60,732 bases of DNA from REEB470 sp032117095 (lineage in GTDB: Bacteria; Bacillota; Bacilli; Paenibacillales; YIM-B00363), in the NCBI GenBank assembly GCA_032117095.1, contig JAULZZ010000035.1:1-60732 (forward strand), read 5' to 3'. Made by a program: the position numbers and the translations under genes. The first letter of the stretch is position 1, and each line of letters opens with the position of its first letter. The notes beneath the pieces are model-generated. The model did not search any database, was not told where the DNA came from, and saw only the letters and a list, made by a program, of their open reading frames with translations. Positions 49,892 to 57,588 of this stretch are shown here, piece by piece.

Positions 49892-51148
49892 ATGAGAAAA
49901 TTATGTATTCGAGGCGGACGGCCGTTGCAGGGGACTGTGACCGTGAGTGGTGCAAAAAATAGCGCGGTGGCGTTAATTCCGGCGGCGCTTTTGGCCGACT
50001 CCATCGTGACATTGGACAATTTGCCTGAGATTAGCGATGTCCAAGTATACGCAACATTACTCGAAACGATCGGGGCGCGTGTGTCTTTTTCTGAAGGGAC
50101 GATGACGATCGATCCGACGTCTTTGCATGCGGTGGAGATTCCCAATGGCAATGTGAGCAAGTTGCGCGCTTCGTACTATTTGTTAGGGGCGTTGTTGGGG
50201 AAAACGGGCGAAGCATTGATCGGATTGCCGGGGGGGTGTAACTTTGAACCGCGGCCGATTGATCAGCATATTAAGGGGTTTGAGGCGCTAGGGGCGACGG
50301 TGACGCACGAGCAAGGGGGCATCCGTGTAAAAGCAAAACGTTTGCATGGGGCAAAAATATATCTCGATGTGGCGAGTGTTGGTGCGACGATCAATGTGAT
50401 GTTGGCTGCGACGAAAGCAGAAGGGATCACGTTGATCGAAAATGCGGCCAAAGAGCCTGAGATCGTCGACATTGCGACGTTGCTCACGTCGATGGGGGCA
50501 ATCATCAAAGGGGCGGGAACGGAGACCATTCGGATTGAAGGAGTCACACGATTGAACGGTTGTCGGCATATGATTATCCCTGATCGCATTCAAGCAGGGA
50601 CGTATTTGATTGCAGCGGCGGCGACTGGTGGCGATGTGACAGTCGACAATGTCATCCCAAAGCATATGGAAGCGTTAGTGGCCAAATTAGAAGAGATGGG
50701 TGCGACGGTCGTCGAAATGGACGAAGCGATTCGAGTCGTCGGCAAAGAACACTATGCGCACATCGATGTAAAAGCTTTTGTATACCCTGGGTTTGCGACG
50801 GACCTTCAATCCCAAATGACGAGTCTGCTCACGCGTGCGCACGGGGTCAGCGTCATTACCGATCACGTATACAGCAACCGATTTAAGCATGTGCCCGAAT
50901 TGCAACGGATGGGGGCGAATATTCGCGTAGAAGGCCGCTCAGCGATCATTCAACAAAGTGTGTTGCAGGCTGCGCGGGTACAAGCGACGGATTTGCGTGC
51001 AGGCGCGGCGTTGTTATTGGCAGGTCTGATGGTTCCTGGGCACGCACATACGCAAATATTCGGCTACGAATACATCGAGCGTGGTTACGATCGATTGATC
51101 GACAATATCTCACTGCTCGGTGGTGAAATTTGGTTAGAGCCAGCATGA
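49892..51148 (+). CDS. murA: UDP-N-acetylglucosamine 1-carboxyvinyltransferase
   Basis: A 418-aa enzyme of the first committed step of peptidoglycan synthesis. It begins MRKLCIRGGRPLQGTVTVSGAKN; the catalytic loop reads LPGGCNFEPRPIDQHIKGF, in part, so the phosphomycin-target cysteine is present. From its place upstream of rho it corresponds to the second copy (MurAB/MurZ) of Bacillus. ATG 49892 has GGGAGGGG upstream; ATG 49865 would add nine residues. Confidence 0.95.
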   Translation: MRKLCIRGGRPLQGTVTVSGAKNSAVALIPAALLADSIVTLDNLPEISDVQVYATLLETIGARVSFSEGTMTIDPTSLHAVEIPNGNVSKLRASYYLLGALLGKTGEALIGLPGGCNFEPRPIDQHIKGFEALGATVTHEQGGIRVKAKRLHGAKIYLDVASVGATINVMLAATKAEGITLIENAAKEPEIVDIATLLTSMGAIIKGAGTETIRIEGVTRLNGCRHMIIPDRIQAGTYLIAAAATGGDVTVDNVIPKHMEALVAKLEEMGATVVEMDEAIRVVGKEHYAHIDVKAFVYPGFATDLQSQMTSLLTRAHGVSVITDHVYSNRFKHVPELQRMGANIRVEGRSAIIQQSVLQAARVQATDLRAGAALLLAGLMVPGHAHTQIFGYEYIERGYDRLIDNISLLGGEIWLEPA

Positions 51149-51214
51149 ACCAGAACAGGCGGTTGCCCACAAACAGACACATAGGCGATTATTCGGGTGA
51201 GGAGACCTGCGCAT

Positions 51215-52498
51215 ATGAATTATAGTATGACCGAGCTCGAAGCGATGAAACTCACGGAGCTTTATCAGTTCGCCAAAGCAGATCGCATCCCGTCTTACGG
51301 TCAGTTGAAGAAAAAGGAGCTTATATTCGCTCTTTTGCGTGCGCAGGCAGAAAAATCCGGTTTTTTATTTATGCAAGGGGTCCTCGAAATCTTGCCAGAG
51401 GGATATGGATTTTTGCGTCCGATCAATTATTTGCCGAGTACAGAGGATATTTATATTTCTGCTTCACAAATCCGGCGGTTTGATTTGCGTACGGGGGATC
51501 TTGTTTCGGGAAAATGTCGCCCTCCCAAGGAAAATGAGCGATATTTTGGTTTGTTGCATGTCGAAGCAGTCAATGGAGAAAGCCCAGAAATGGCGTCGGA
51601 ACGGTTGCATTTTCCCGCACTCACTCCGTTGTACCCCCAAAATCAGATCGTGTTGGAGTCCGACCCGAGTGAATTATCTACACGGTTAATGGATTTGTTT
51701 TCTCCGATCGGACGCGGGCAGCGCGGGCTCATCGTCGCTCCTCCCAAAGCGGGAAAAACGTTACTCCTAAAGAAAATTGCCAACAGCATTGCGGTCAATT
51801 ATCCCGAGATAAAGCTATTTATGCTTCTCATTGATGAACGACCGGAGGAAGTCACGGACATGCAACGTTCCGTCAACGGAGAAGTCGTGTATTCTACCTT
51901 CGACGAATTGCCCGAAAACCACATCAAAGTGGCCGAACTCGTCATGGAACGGGCGTTGCGACTCGTGGAGCACAAAAAAGACGTCGTAATTTTGCTCGAT
52001 AGCCTCACGCGACTCGCCCGTGCATACAATGTAGTCGTGCCTCCTTCGGGGCGGACGTTGTCGGGGGGGATTGAATTGGCTGCATTTCATCGTCCCAAAC
52101 GGTTTTTTGGGGCGGCACGGCATGTCGAAGAGGGGGGGAGTCTCACGATTCTCGCCACCGCATTGATCGAAACGGGTTCACGCATGGACGATGTGATTTA
52201 TGAGGAGTTTAAGGGGACGGGAAATATGGAGCTTCACTTGGACCGGCGACTTGCCGAACGGCGAATTTTTCCAGCATTGGACCTCCGGCGATCTGGGACG
52301 AGGCGCGAAGAGGCGTTGCTCTCGCGCGAAGAGCTTGAAAAAATGTGGGCAATTCGCAAATCGATGGTCGACTCCCCAGACTATCTCGAAAATTTACTAA
52401 AAAAGTTTGGAGACTCCAAAACCAACGTGGAGTTTTTGGCGACAGTGGAGACAAAAAAGATGCCCGTCACGAGTGGGATGAGTGAGCGAAATCGCTAA
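51215..52498 (+). CDS. rho: transcription termination factor Rho
   Basis: A 427-aa RNA-dependent helicase that ends transcription. The N-terminal domain is MTELEAMKLTELYQFAK, the cold-shock-like RNA-binding part has GFLRPINYLPSTEDIYIS, and the motor has Walker A APPKAGKTLLL, Walker B VVILLDSLTRLARAYN and the R-loop area. Complete. The bicyclomycin-site region looks normal. In B. subtilis rpmE follows; here the next gene is an amidase. Confidence 0.96.
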   Translation: MNYSMTELEAMKLTELYQFAKADRIPSYGQLKKKELIFALLRAQAEKSGFLFMQGVLEILPEGYGFLRPINYLPSTEDIYISASQIRRFDLRTGDLVSGKCRPPKENERYFGLLHVEAVNGESPEMASERLHFPALTPLYPQNQIVLESDPSELSTRLMDLFSPIGRGQRGLIVAPPKAGKTLLLKKIANSIAVNYPEIKLFMLLIDERPEEVTDMQRSVNGEVVYSTFDELPENHIKVAELVMERALRLVEHKKDVVILLDSLTRLARAYNVVVPPSGRTLSGGIELAAFHRPKRFFGAARHVEEGGSLTILATALIETGSRMDDVIYEEFKGTGNMELHLDRRLAERRIFPALDLRRSGTRREEALLSREELEKMWAIRKSMVDSPDYLENLLKKFGDSKTNVEFLATVETKKMPVTSGMSERNR

Positions 52499-52566
52499 AA
52501 TTCACCTGTGTGCAGTCGTCGATGCCACCACACCAGCACCAGCGGAAACGGGGGACACGCAAAGAG

Positions 52567-53319
52567 ATGCTTATCATTGACCCAGGGCACGGCGGGCAAG
52601 ATCCAGGTGGAGGATCCAATGCATTTTTCAAGGAAAAAGAGAAGGTGCTCGAGATTTCGCAGTATCAATACGACCGATTTCGTGCGTTGAACATGCCTGT
52701 TTTGCTCACGCGCACGCGTGATGAGACCGTGCAACCGGCCGAACGGACACGGCGGGTGCGCCAAAGTGGAGCGACGTATTGTATTAGCAATCATATCAAT
52801 GCGGGGGGAGGCGATGGGGCAGAGACGATCTATGCCGTGCACGCATCCCCTGCCCTCGCACAACGACTCGCCGATGAAATTCAGAAAGAAGGACAAAACG
52901 TGCGTCGTGTTTTTTCGCGTGCAGCCACGACACAGCCAAACAAAGATTATTATTTTATGCACCGTGATAGTGGCAACGTACATACCGTGATCGTGGAATA
53001 TGGCTTCGCAGATTCTCCAAAAGATGATATCGCACAGTTGCGAACGCAGTGGAAAGCCTATGCAGAAGCAGTCGTGCGCGGGTTTTGCCAACATGTGAAA
53101 CACCCGTACGCACCACCTAAAACGGAGCAATCCCCCACCACGCCACAACATGCAGCCGCTGACCCCATCGCACAGGTGACGCTCATTGTACGCGGAAAAA
53201 CGCTCAATGGACTGCTCATCAAAGGGAAAACGTATGTCGAAGTGCGTGCCGTGTGCGAACAATACGGGGATACGGTCACATGGGACCCCATTCGGCGTAC
53301 GATTGAAGTGAAACCGTGA
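52567..53319 (+). CDS. N-acetylmuramoyl-L-alanine amidase with C-terminal stalk-like domain
   Basis: About 250 aa. The Amidase_3 fold is shown by MLIIDPGHGGQDPGG, ISNHINAGGGDGAETIY and TVIVEYGFADSPKDD (zinc His and catalytic Glu positions). It is followed by a Pro/Thr linker and a ~50-residue copper-amine-oxidase-N-like segment (LIVRGKTLNG ... YVEVRAVCEQYGDTVTW). No signal peptide is visible, so it may act in sporulation (mother-cell lysis) or be a captured phage lysin. The start is uncertain: ATG 52567 begins exactly at the domain, and ATG 52522 adds 15 residues without a ribosome-binding site. Confidence 0.82.
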   Translation: MLIIDPGHGGQDPGGGSNAFFKEKEKVLEISQYQYDRFRALNMPVLLTRTRDETVQPAERTRRVRQSGATYCISNHINAGGGDGAETIYAVHASPALAQRLADEIQKEGQNVRRVFSRAATTQPNKDYYFMHRDSGNVHTVIVEYGFADSPKDDIAQLRTQWKAYAEAVVRGFCQHVKHPYAPPKTEQSPTTPQHAAADPIAQVTLIVRGKTLNGLLIKGKTYVEVRAVCEQYGDTVTWDPIRRTIEVKP

Positions 53320-53424
53320 TGGTGTCGCCCCCCTCACTCGAAGCATGTGCTTTGGCGTGTTGGGGGCGGCATGCAAAGGGGCGCTGGGTTATTTTTTGTT
53401 TTAGGGATCTGTGCGTACGTCCCA

Positions 53425-53910
53425 TCAGGGGCGTTGGCGTAGTGAGCGAAAAAAAGTAGTGAGAATCGCCGCGCAAGGTTGTTGCAAGACGTGTGGGGTG
53501 ATCGCTACCATATGATTCAATCGGGTATCTTGACATACGTTGTACAATGAGCCGGTATAGCCTGCTTTGGGGTCGGATGTGCCATAAATCAATCTACGCA
53601 TACGCGCTTGGACGATTGCCCCTGCACACATGGGACACGGTTCCAACGTAACGTACAAGTCGCAGTGCAACAAACGCCACGCACCCAAGGTCATACAAGC
53701 CATACGAATGGCGATCATTTCTGCGTGGGCAGTCGGATCGCGCAAACGTTCGCGTGCATTGTGTCCGTAACCTATTATCTTCCCCTCATGCACGACCACG
53801 GCCCCGATGGGCACTTCGCCGCACAATTTTGCTTTTTCTGCTTCGGCCAATGCCTGTTGCATCCAGTATACATCTTGAGGAAAACGATTTTCTTCTTCTG
53901 GTGGGCGCAT
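53425..53910 (-). CDS. tadA: tRNA-specific adenosine deaminase TadA
   Basis: A 161-aa zinc deaminase that makes inosine at the wobble position of tRNA-Arg(ACG). The zinc and catalytic motifs are TAHAEMIAIRMAC and LEPCPMCAGAIVQAR. ATG 53910 begins MRPPEEENRF, behind AGGAGT; the frame is open to 53985. It is convergent with the amidase gene. In B. subtilis tadA lies near dnaX, so the place here is different. Confidence 0.94.
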   Translation of the reverse strand: MRPPEEENRFPQDVYWMQQALAEAEKAKLCGEVPIGAVVVHEGKIIGYGHNARERLRDPTAHAEMIAIRMACMTLGAWRLLHCDLYVTLEPCPMCAGAIVQARMRRLIYGTSDPKAGYTGSLYNVCQDTRLNHMVAITPHVLQQPCAAILTTFFRSLRQRP

Positions 53911-53966
53911 CGGTGAATGACTCCTTTTGTGTGGCACGTGTGGAAGGAACACGAGAACAACTAGGT

Positions 53967-54020
53967 TCATCCACAAGTTGTGCACAAACCTGTGGAAAAC
54001 CCTGAAAAACTTGTGGATAA
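53967..54020. promoter_or_regulatory. DnaA-box cluster upstream of ychF
   Basis: Four boxes in 54 bases: TCATCCACA (53967-53975, one mismatch), TTGTGCACA (53978-53986), TGTGGAAAA (53991-53999) and a perfect TGTGGATAA (54012-54020). The gap lies between the divergent tadA and ychF genes, some 44 kb from oriC. Confidence 0.65.
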
Positions 54021-54130
54021 AGATATTCCCGTTGGCGGAAGTGGCGAGAAAGTTACAAAATCATTGGAAGAAATACAATGTACAAGTGGGATGAAAGGTA
54101 AAATATTACAGGAAACAGGAGGGGTGATCG

Positions 54131-55228
54131 ATGTTAAAAGCGGGCATTGTAGGACTGCCGAACATTGGCAAGTCTACCTTGTTTAATGCAATTACGCAAG
54201 CGGGAGCTATTTCGGCGAATTATCCTTTTTGTACGATTGAGCCCAATGTAGGCGTCGTGGACGTGCCTGATGAACGACTCCAAGTGCTGGCTAAGATTGT
54301 TCATCCGCAACGCATTGTGCCGACATCGTTCCAATTTGTAGACATTGCCGGTCTCGTCAAAGGGGCGAGTAAAGGAGAAGGACTGGGCAACCAGTTTTTG
54401 GCGCACATTCGCGAAGTCGATGCGATCATTCACGTCGTACGGTGTTTTCAAGATGAAAATGTCATCCATGTCGCAGGGGCGATCGACCCACTCGATGATA
54501 TGCGTACGATTGAGCTTGAACTGATTTTAGCAGATGTAGAAACGGTCGAAAAGCGGATTGAACGTGTAAAGAAAAACGCAAAGGGAGGGGATAAAAAAAG
54601 TGTTTTGGAGTTGGATACATTGCAGAAAATACTCCACGTACTCTATGAAGAAAAACCTGCCAGACAAGCAATGCTCGATGACGAACAGCGGGCACTGGCA
54701 AAAGAACTGCACTTGATTACGATGAAGCCTGTGCTTTATGTGGCGAATGTGAGCGAGGCGGACGTCGCGGCCCCCGCACAAAATGCGCTCGTCGCCCAAG
54801 TCCAACAGTATGCCAAGCAACACGGGGTCGAAGTCGTTCCCATCAGTGCACAAGTCGAAGCAGAAATTGCAGAGTTGTCTGGTGAAGACAAAATGGCGTT
54901 TATTGCGGAGCTGGGGCTCACAGAAGCAGGATTACATCGACTCATTCGCGCGGCCTACACGTTGTTAGGGCTCACGACATATTTTACCGCAGGGGTTCAA
55001 GAAGTGCGTGCGTGGACGATTCGAACAGGGATGAAGGCCCCCCAAGCCGCCGGTGTCATTCATTCGGATTTTGAACGGGGATTCATCCGTGCGGAAGTCG
55101 TTGGGTATGATGATCTCGTTGCTGCAGGAAGTACGGCGACTGCGCGGGAGCGGGGTCTGATGCGCTTAGAAGGAAAAGAGTATGTCGTGGCGGACGGGGA
55201 TGTCGTGCATTTTCGCTTTAACGTGTGA
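54131..55228 (+). CDS. ychF: redox-regulated ribosome-binding ATPase YchF
   Basis: A 365-aa Obg-family P-loop protein that prefers ATP. Walker A/G1 is GLPNIGKSTLFNAI, G3 is DIAGLVKGASKGEGLGN, followed by a coiled-coil insertion and the C-terminal TGS domain (LTTYFTAGVQEVRAWTI). GGAGGGG precedes the ATG by seven bases. In B. subtilis ychF (yyaF) is next to rpsF; here it has moved about 33 kb to the right. A DnaA-box cluster lies upstream. Confidence 0.95.
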   Translation: MLKAGIVGLPNIGKSTLFNAITQAGAISANYPFCTIEPNVGVVDVPDERLQVLAKIVHPQRIVPTSFQFVDIAGLVKGASKGEGLGNQFLAHIREVDAIIHVVRCFQDENVIHVAGAIDPLDDMRTIELELILADVETVEKRIERVKKNAKGGDKKSVLELDTLQKILHVLYEEKPARQAMLDDEQRALAKELHLITMKPVLYVANVSEADVAAPAQNALVAQVQQYAKQHGVEVVPISAQVEAEIAELSGEDKMAFIAELGLTEAGLHRLIRAAYTLLGLTTYFTAGVQEVRAWTIRTGMKAPQAAGVIHSDFERGFIRAEVVGYDDLVAAGSTATARERGLMRLEGKEYVVADGDVVHFRFNV

Positions 55229-55315
55229 GAAAAGAGGTCGCCTTTTGTGTGTATAAGAAAAAAAGTATGAAAATCGGGCGTGTAGCGCGTGTAGCGCCCG
55301 AAGCAAGGGAGAATC

Positions 55316-55324
55316 TTATCCACA
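55316..55324 (+). promoter_or_regulatory. isolated DnaA box downstream of ychF
   Basis: Perfect TTATCCACA. It lies in the 55229-55767 spacer, after a GC-rich hairpin without T-run (TCGGGCG / CGCCCGA, 55273-55300). No other box is close. Confidence 0.5.
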
Positions 55325-55431
55325 AGCGGAAGCAAAAAAACTTTTCTAGCGTTGACAGCACAAAAGCCACCATGCATAATTTCTGTATACACAGTGGGGC
55401 TTGAAAAGCGCATCTCATAGGAAGGCACCAC

Positions 55432-55521
55432 TATAAATCGATCGGTGAAAAATCATTTTGCCGTAAACAAACCCATTTTTCGTCGATGTTTATGCATAGG
55501 ATGCCTGTATAGAGGTGCCTT
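55432..55521. repeat. family C repeat
   Basis: 90 bp with ends AAGGCACCACTATAAAT and TGTATAGAGGTGCCTT; the interior AAAAATCATTTTGCCGTAAA matches the copy at 45480. A half copy (CATAGAGGTGCCC) follows at about 55541-55555. Confidence 0.78.
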
Positions 55522-55708
55522 TTAGTATAAGAAGTACTTTCATAGAGGTGCCCATGAGTCACAGTTTGAGAACATTTACATAGCAGGTCGCTTTTTTTGT
55601 GAAAGCAAACAGCGGATTAATCGATAGACGATAGGGGGTGAAAGTGACAGCAGGAGCGCTTCACACGATTTCACATAATTTTCATATCATTAACAACAAT
55701 GCATATGG

Positions 55709-55741
55709 TATAATGACGTTGTAAGTGATCAAGGTCACTTA
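55709..55741 (+). promoter_or_regulatory. promoter and dyad before the secreted protein at 55768
   Basis: Extended -10 TGGTATAAT (TATAAT at 55709-55714), with no good -35. Just after it lies an inverted repeat TAAGTGA-TCAAGG-TCACTTA (55722-55741), which would overlap the transcription start and may be a repressor or activator site. Confidence 0.5.
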
Positions 55742-55767
55742 ACATCCAAATCAGGAGGTTGTTGAAC

Positions 55768-56688
55768 ATGAAATTACGGAACACGGTATTGCTCGCTGGG
55801 GCAGTCGCAATGGCATTTTCGATCCCACAAGCGGGCTTGGCTGCAAAGGCGCATTGGGGGAAGCCTGTGATCCAAATATATTGGGGAGGAGGATATAACG
55901 TTGGCGGTTGGAGGGTCTATCCGATAAGAAACAACATGGAAAGGAACATCTGGCGAGGGATTTTACCTAATTCTGCATGGAACAACAAGGAAGACGAAAA
56001 AATGACGCTTTCCTTGATCGCACAGGCGTATGCCCCTGAAACTGTGAAGGCATGGGACGATGCGTTTATGGCACGGGAAAAAATAGAAAAAGAGATTACA
56101 GATGAGAAAAGAAAATTAACAAAAGCACAAAAGAGAAAAATCCCCAAAAAGACGATCGATGAACTTGAACAAGAGGAAGTAGCCAGTTTGGAAAATCGCC
56201 TCAACAAAAGCAAACTTAATGCTGCGGTGCGTAAAAAAGACGTTCCTACGATCAAAACTGCCTTGGCATCGTTACTTGTTGCGTATACAAGCGAGACAAA
56301 CACCAAATTCCTGCAAGAACTCAATGCGATAAAAGCGGTGCAAACATCAGTGCCTCCTGCACCTTGTACCCCATCAACCACGCAACTAAATTGTACACCC
56401 CCAGTAACACCAACGCCAGTAACACCAACACCAGTAACACCAACGCCAGTAACACCAACGCCAGTAACACCAACACCAGTAACACCAACGCCAGTAACAC
56501 CAACACCAGTAACACCAACGCCAGTAACACCAACACCAGTAACACCAACGCCAGTAACACCAACACCAGTAACACCAACACCAGTAACACCAACACCGAC
56601 TGGGTCTTCTGCTTCCACGACAACGGTGACGGGAACACCAAACTCCTCTTCCGTGATTCAAACGACGGGGGTCACCGGCGACAATTAA
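55768..56688 (+). CDS. secreted protein with shared alpha-helical domain and PVTPT repeats
   Basis: A 306-aa protein I do not recognise. Residues 1-26 form a signal peptide (MKLRNTVLLAGAVAMAFS, cleavage near LAA). Residues about 79-190 form a helical domain with the pattern LIAQAYAPETVKAWDDA ... KDVPTIKTALASLLVAY, which occurs twice in the protein at 57589-58617. A stretch of 13 PVTPT pentapeptides (about residues 212-276) follows, then a Ser/Thr/Gly-rich end. There is no LPxTG. Start ATG 55768 has AGGAGG 9 bases upstream. The Pro/Thr repeats suggest a wall-spanning or glycosylated stalk. Confidence 0.8.
   Translation: MKLRNTVLLAGAVAMAFSIPQAGLAAKAHWGKPVIQIYWGGGYNVGGWRVYPIRNNMERNIWRGILPNSAWNNKEDEKMTLSLIAQAYAPETVKAWDDAFMAREKIEKEITDEKRKLTKAQKRKIPKKTIDELEQEEVASLENRLNKSKLNAAVRKKDVPTIKTALASLLVAYTSETNTKFLQELNAIKAVQTSVPPAPCTPSTTQLNCTPPVTPTPVTPTPVTPTPVTPTPVTPTPVTPTPVTPTPVTPTPVTPTPVTPTPVTPTPVTPTPVTPTPTGSSASTTTVTGTPNSSSVIQTTGVTGDN
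56401..56595 (+). repeat. 15-bp tandem repeat (13 copies)
   Basis: Thirteen near-identical units CCAGTAACACCAAC(G/A), in frame, encoding PVTPT. The units differ almost only in the last base. Such an array is prone to copy-number change by slippage. Confidence 0.95.
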
Positions 56689-56838
56689 ACGAGCATCCAA
56701 GACACCACGGTAACAAACGATTAAGAAATAACATGATGTTGCAAAAGGAATTATCGTTTTTTTGTGTCGCAGTTCCTGCATGCCAACACACAGACATGTG
56801 CACTTGTGCATGTCTGTTTTCATTTTTGAAGCGACGTT

Positions 56839-57001
56839 GATACGAAACACGGATTAGGACTAAACATTTTACGAGAAAGCAAAGCAATGTCAACGGGTTA
56901 AGAGCTCTCCTGAAAATGTTGAAAATAAAAGAAGATCTAAAAAAATCTTGACGTCTTGAGAAAAACCGGTTCCTCACTGATTCATCCATCTCTGAGATCA
57001 T
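56839..57001. repeat. left part of a diverged family A repeat and unique spacer
   Basis: Starts TACGAAACACGGATTA and has TTTTACGAGAAAGCAAAG, as the A family does, then AT-rich sequence that I cannot assign. The right part of an A element (GGATTTTTAACCAATAGG ... ACCGGTGTTTCGTATGG) lies at about 57320-57378, beyond the B element. The 56689-57588 spacer consists almost wholly of repeats. Confidence 0.45.
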
Positions 57002-57294
57002 ACTAATTCCAAACAAATATATCGACAAGATAACGTGTGTATGATACTAAGAATATGCGATAGCGCTGAGAAAAGAAATACAAAAACGAAGAAAAATGTA
57101 AACGCATACAAACGATTAGAAGTAGTCGCATATGGTGGCGTGGGAAAGAAGAACAAAGAAATCGTCACGTTGACAGGATATAACGCCGATGATGTGGAAA
57201 TGTTGGCAAAGAAATCGGGTGCTGGCGGGATACACGATCAAAAGCATTACAGGGTGAGACTGGAATTTTATCGATGTTTTAGTTTGGAATTAGT
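57002..57294 (+). mobile_element. family B element (copy 3) with 5-bp target duplication
   Basis: 293 bp with ends ACTAATTCCAAACAAA and TTTAGTTTGGAATTAGT, flanked directly by ATCAT on both sides (56997-57001 and 57295-57299). It has the only intact internal frame: from about 57035 to 57307, 90 codons, reading ICDSAEKRNTKTKKNVNAYK then GGVGKKNKEIVTLTGYNADD and HDQKHYRVRLEFY. I do not recognise this peptide; it could be a transposase remnant or a small protein. Confidence 0.82.
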
Positions 57295-57448
57295 ATCATC
57301 CGCTTAACCTGTTGACAATGGAAAGCAAAGGGATTTTTAACCAATAGGAGGTTTGGATTCAACCGGTGTTTCGTATGGTCTCCCACAATCTCACATGATT
57401 ATCCGCTAATTTCCAGACAAATGATTGGTACACTGCATTTGTGCCATG

Positions 57449-57553
57449 ATACGAATCCGCATTCCATGCGTACAAACAAGCGGAGAAAACGCCTTATGCT
57501 TTCTCATAAAAGGCAACTGGCTGTTTGGACGGTTTTCATAAGGGATTCGTGAC
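57449..57553. repeat. family D element with inverted ends
   Basis: Ends GATACGAATCC and GGATTCGT; the interior has TTATGCTTTCTCATAAAAGG and GGCTGTTTGGACGGTTTTCA. Related to 39126-39216 in opposite orientation. It ends some 35 bases before the start of the secreted protein gene. Confidence 0.5.
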
Positions 57554-57588
57554 ATCCGCACGACGATTTCAATAAGGAGGGGTTCACA

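Noticed and set aside
53340..53400. A convergent terminator between the amidase and tadA genes (GCCCCC ... GGGGGC, then TTATTTTTTG).
   Set aside because: The arms are far apart and do not sit directly before the T-rich stretch; the pairing is not convincing enough to list.
55917..56618. A 233-codon minus-strand frame and a 158-codon plus-strand frame with NTNAS or GVTGV repeats over the Pro-Thr gene.
   Set aside because: They are frame shadows of the 15-bp repeat in the real gene at 55768-56688: they have no ribosome-binding site or signal peptide, and the repeats arise from the same DNA. The collagen-like look (GVTGVGVTG) is an accident of the complement.
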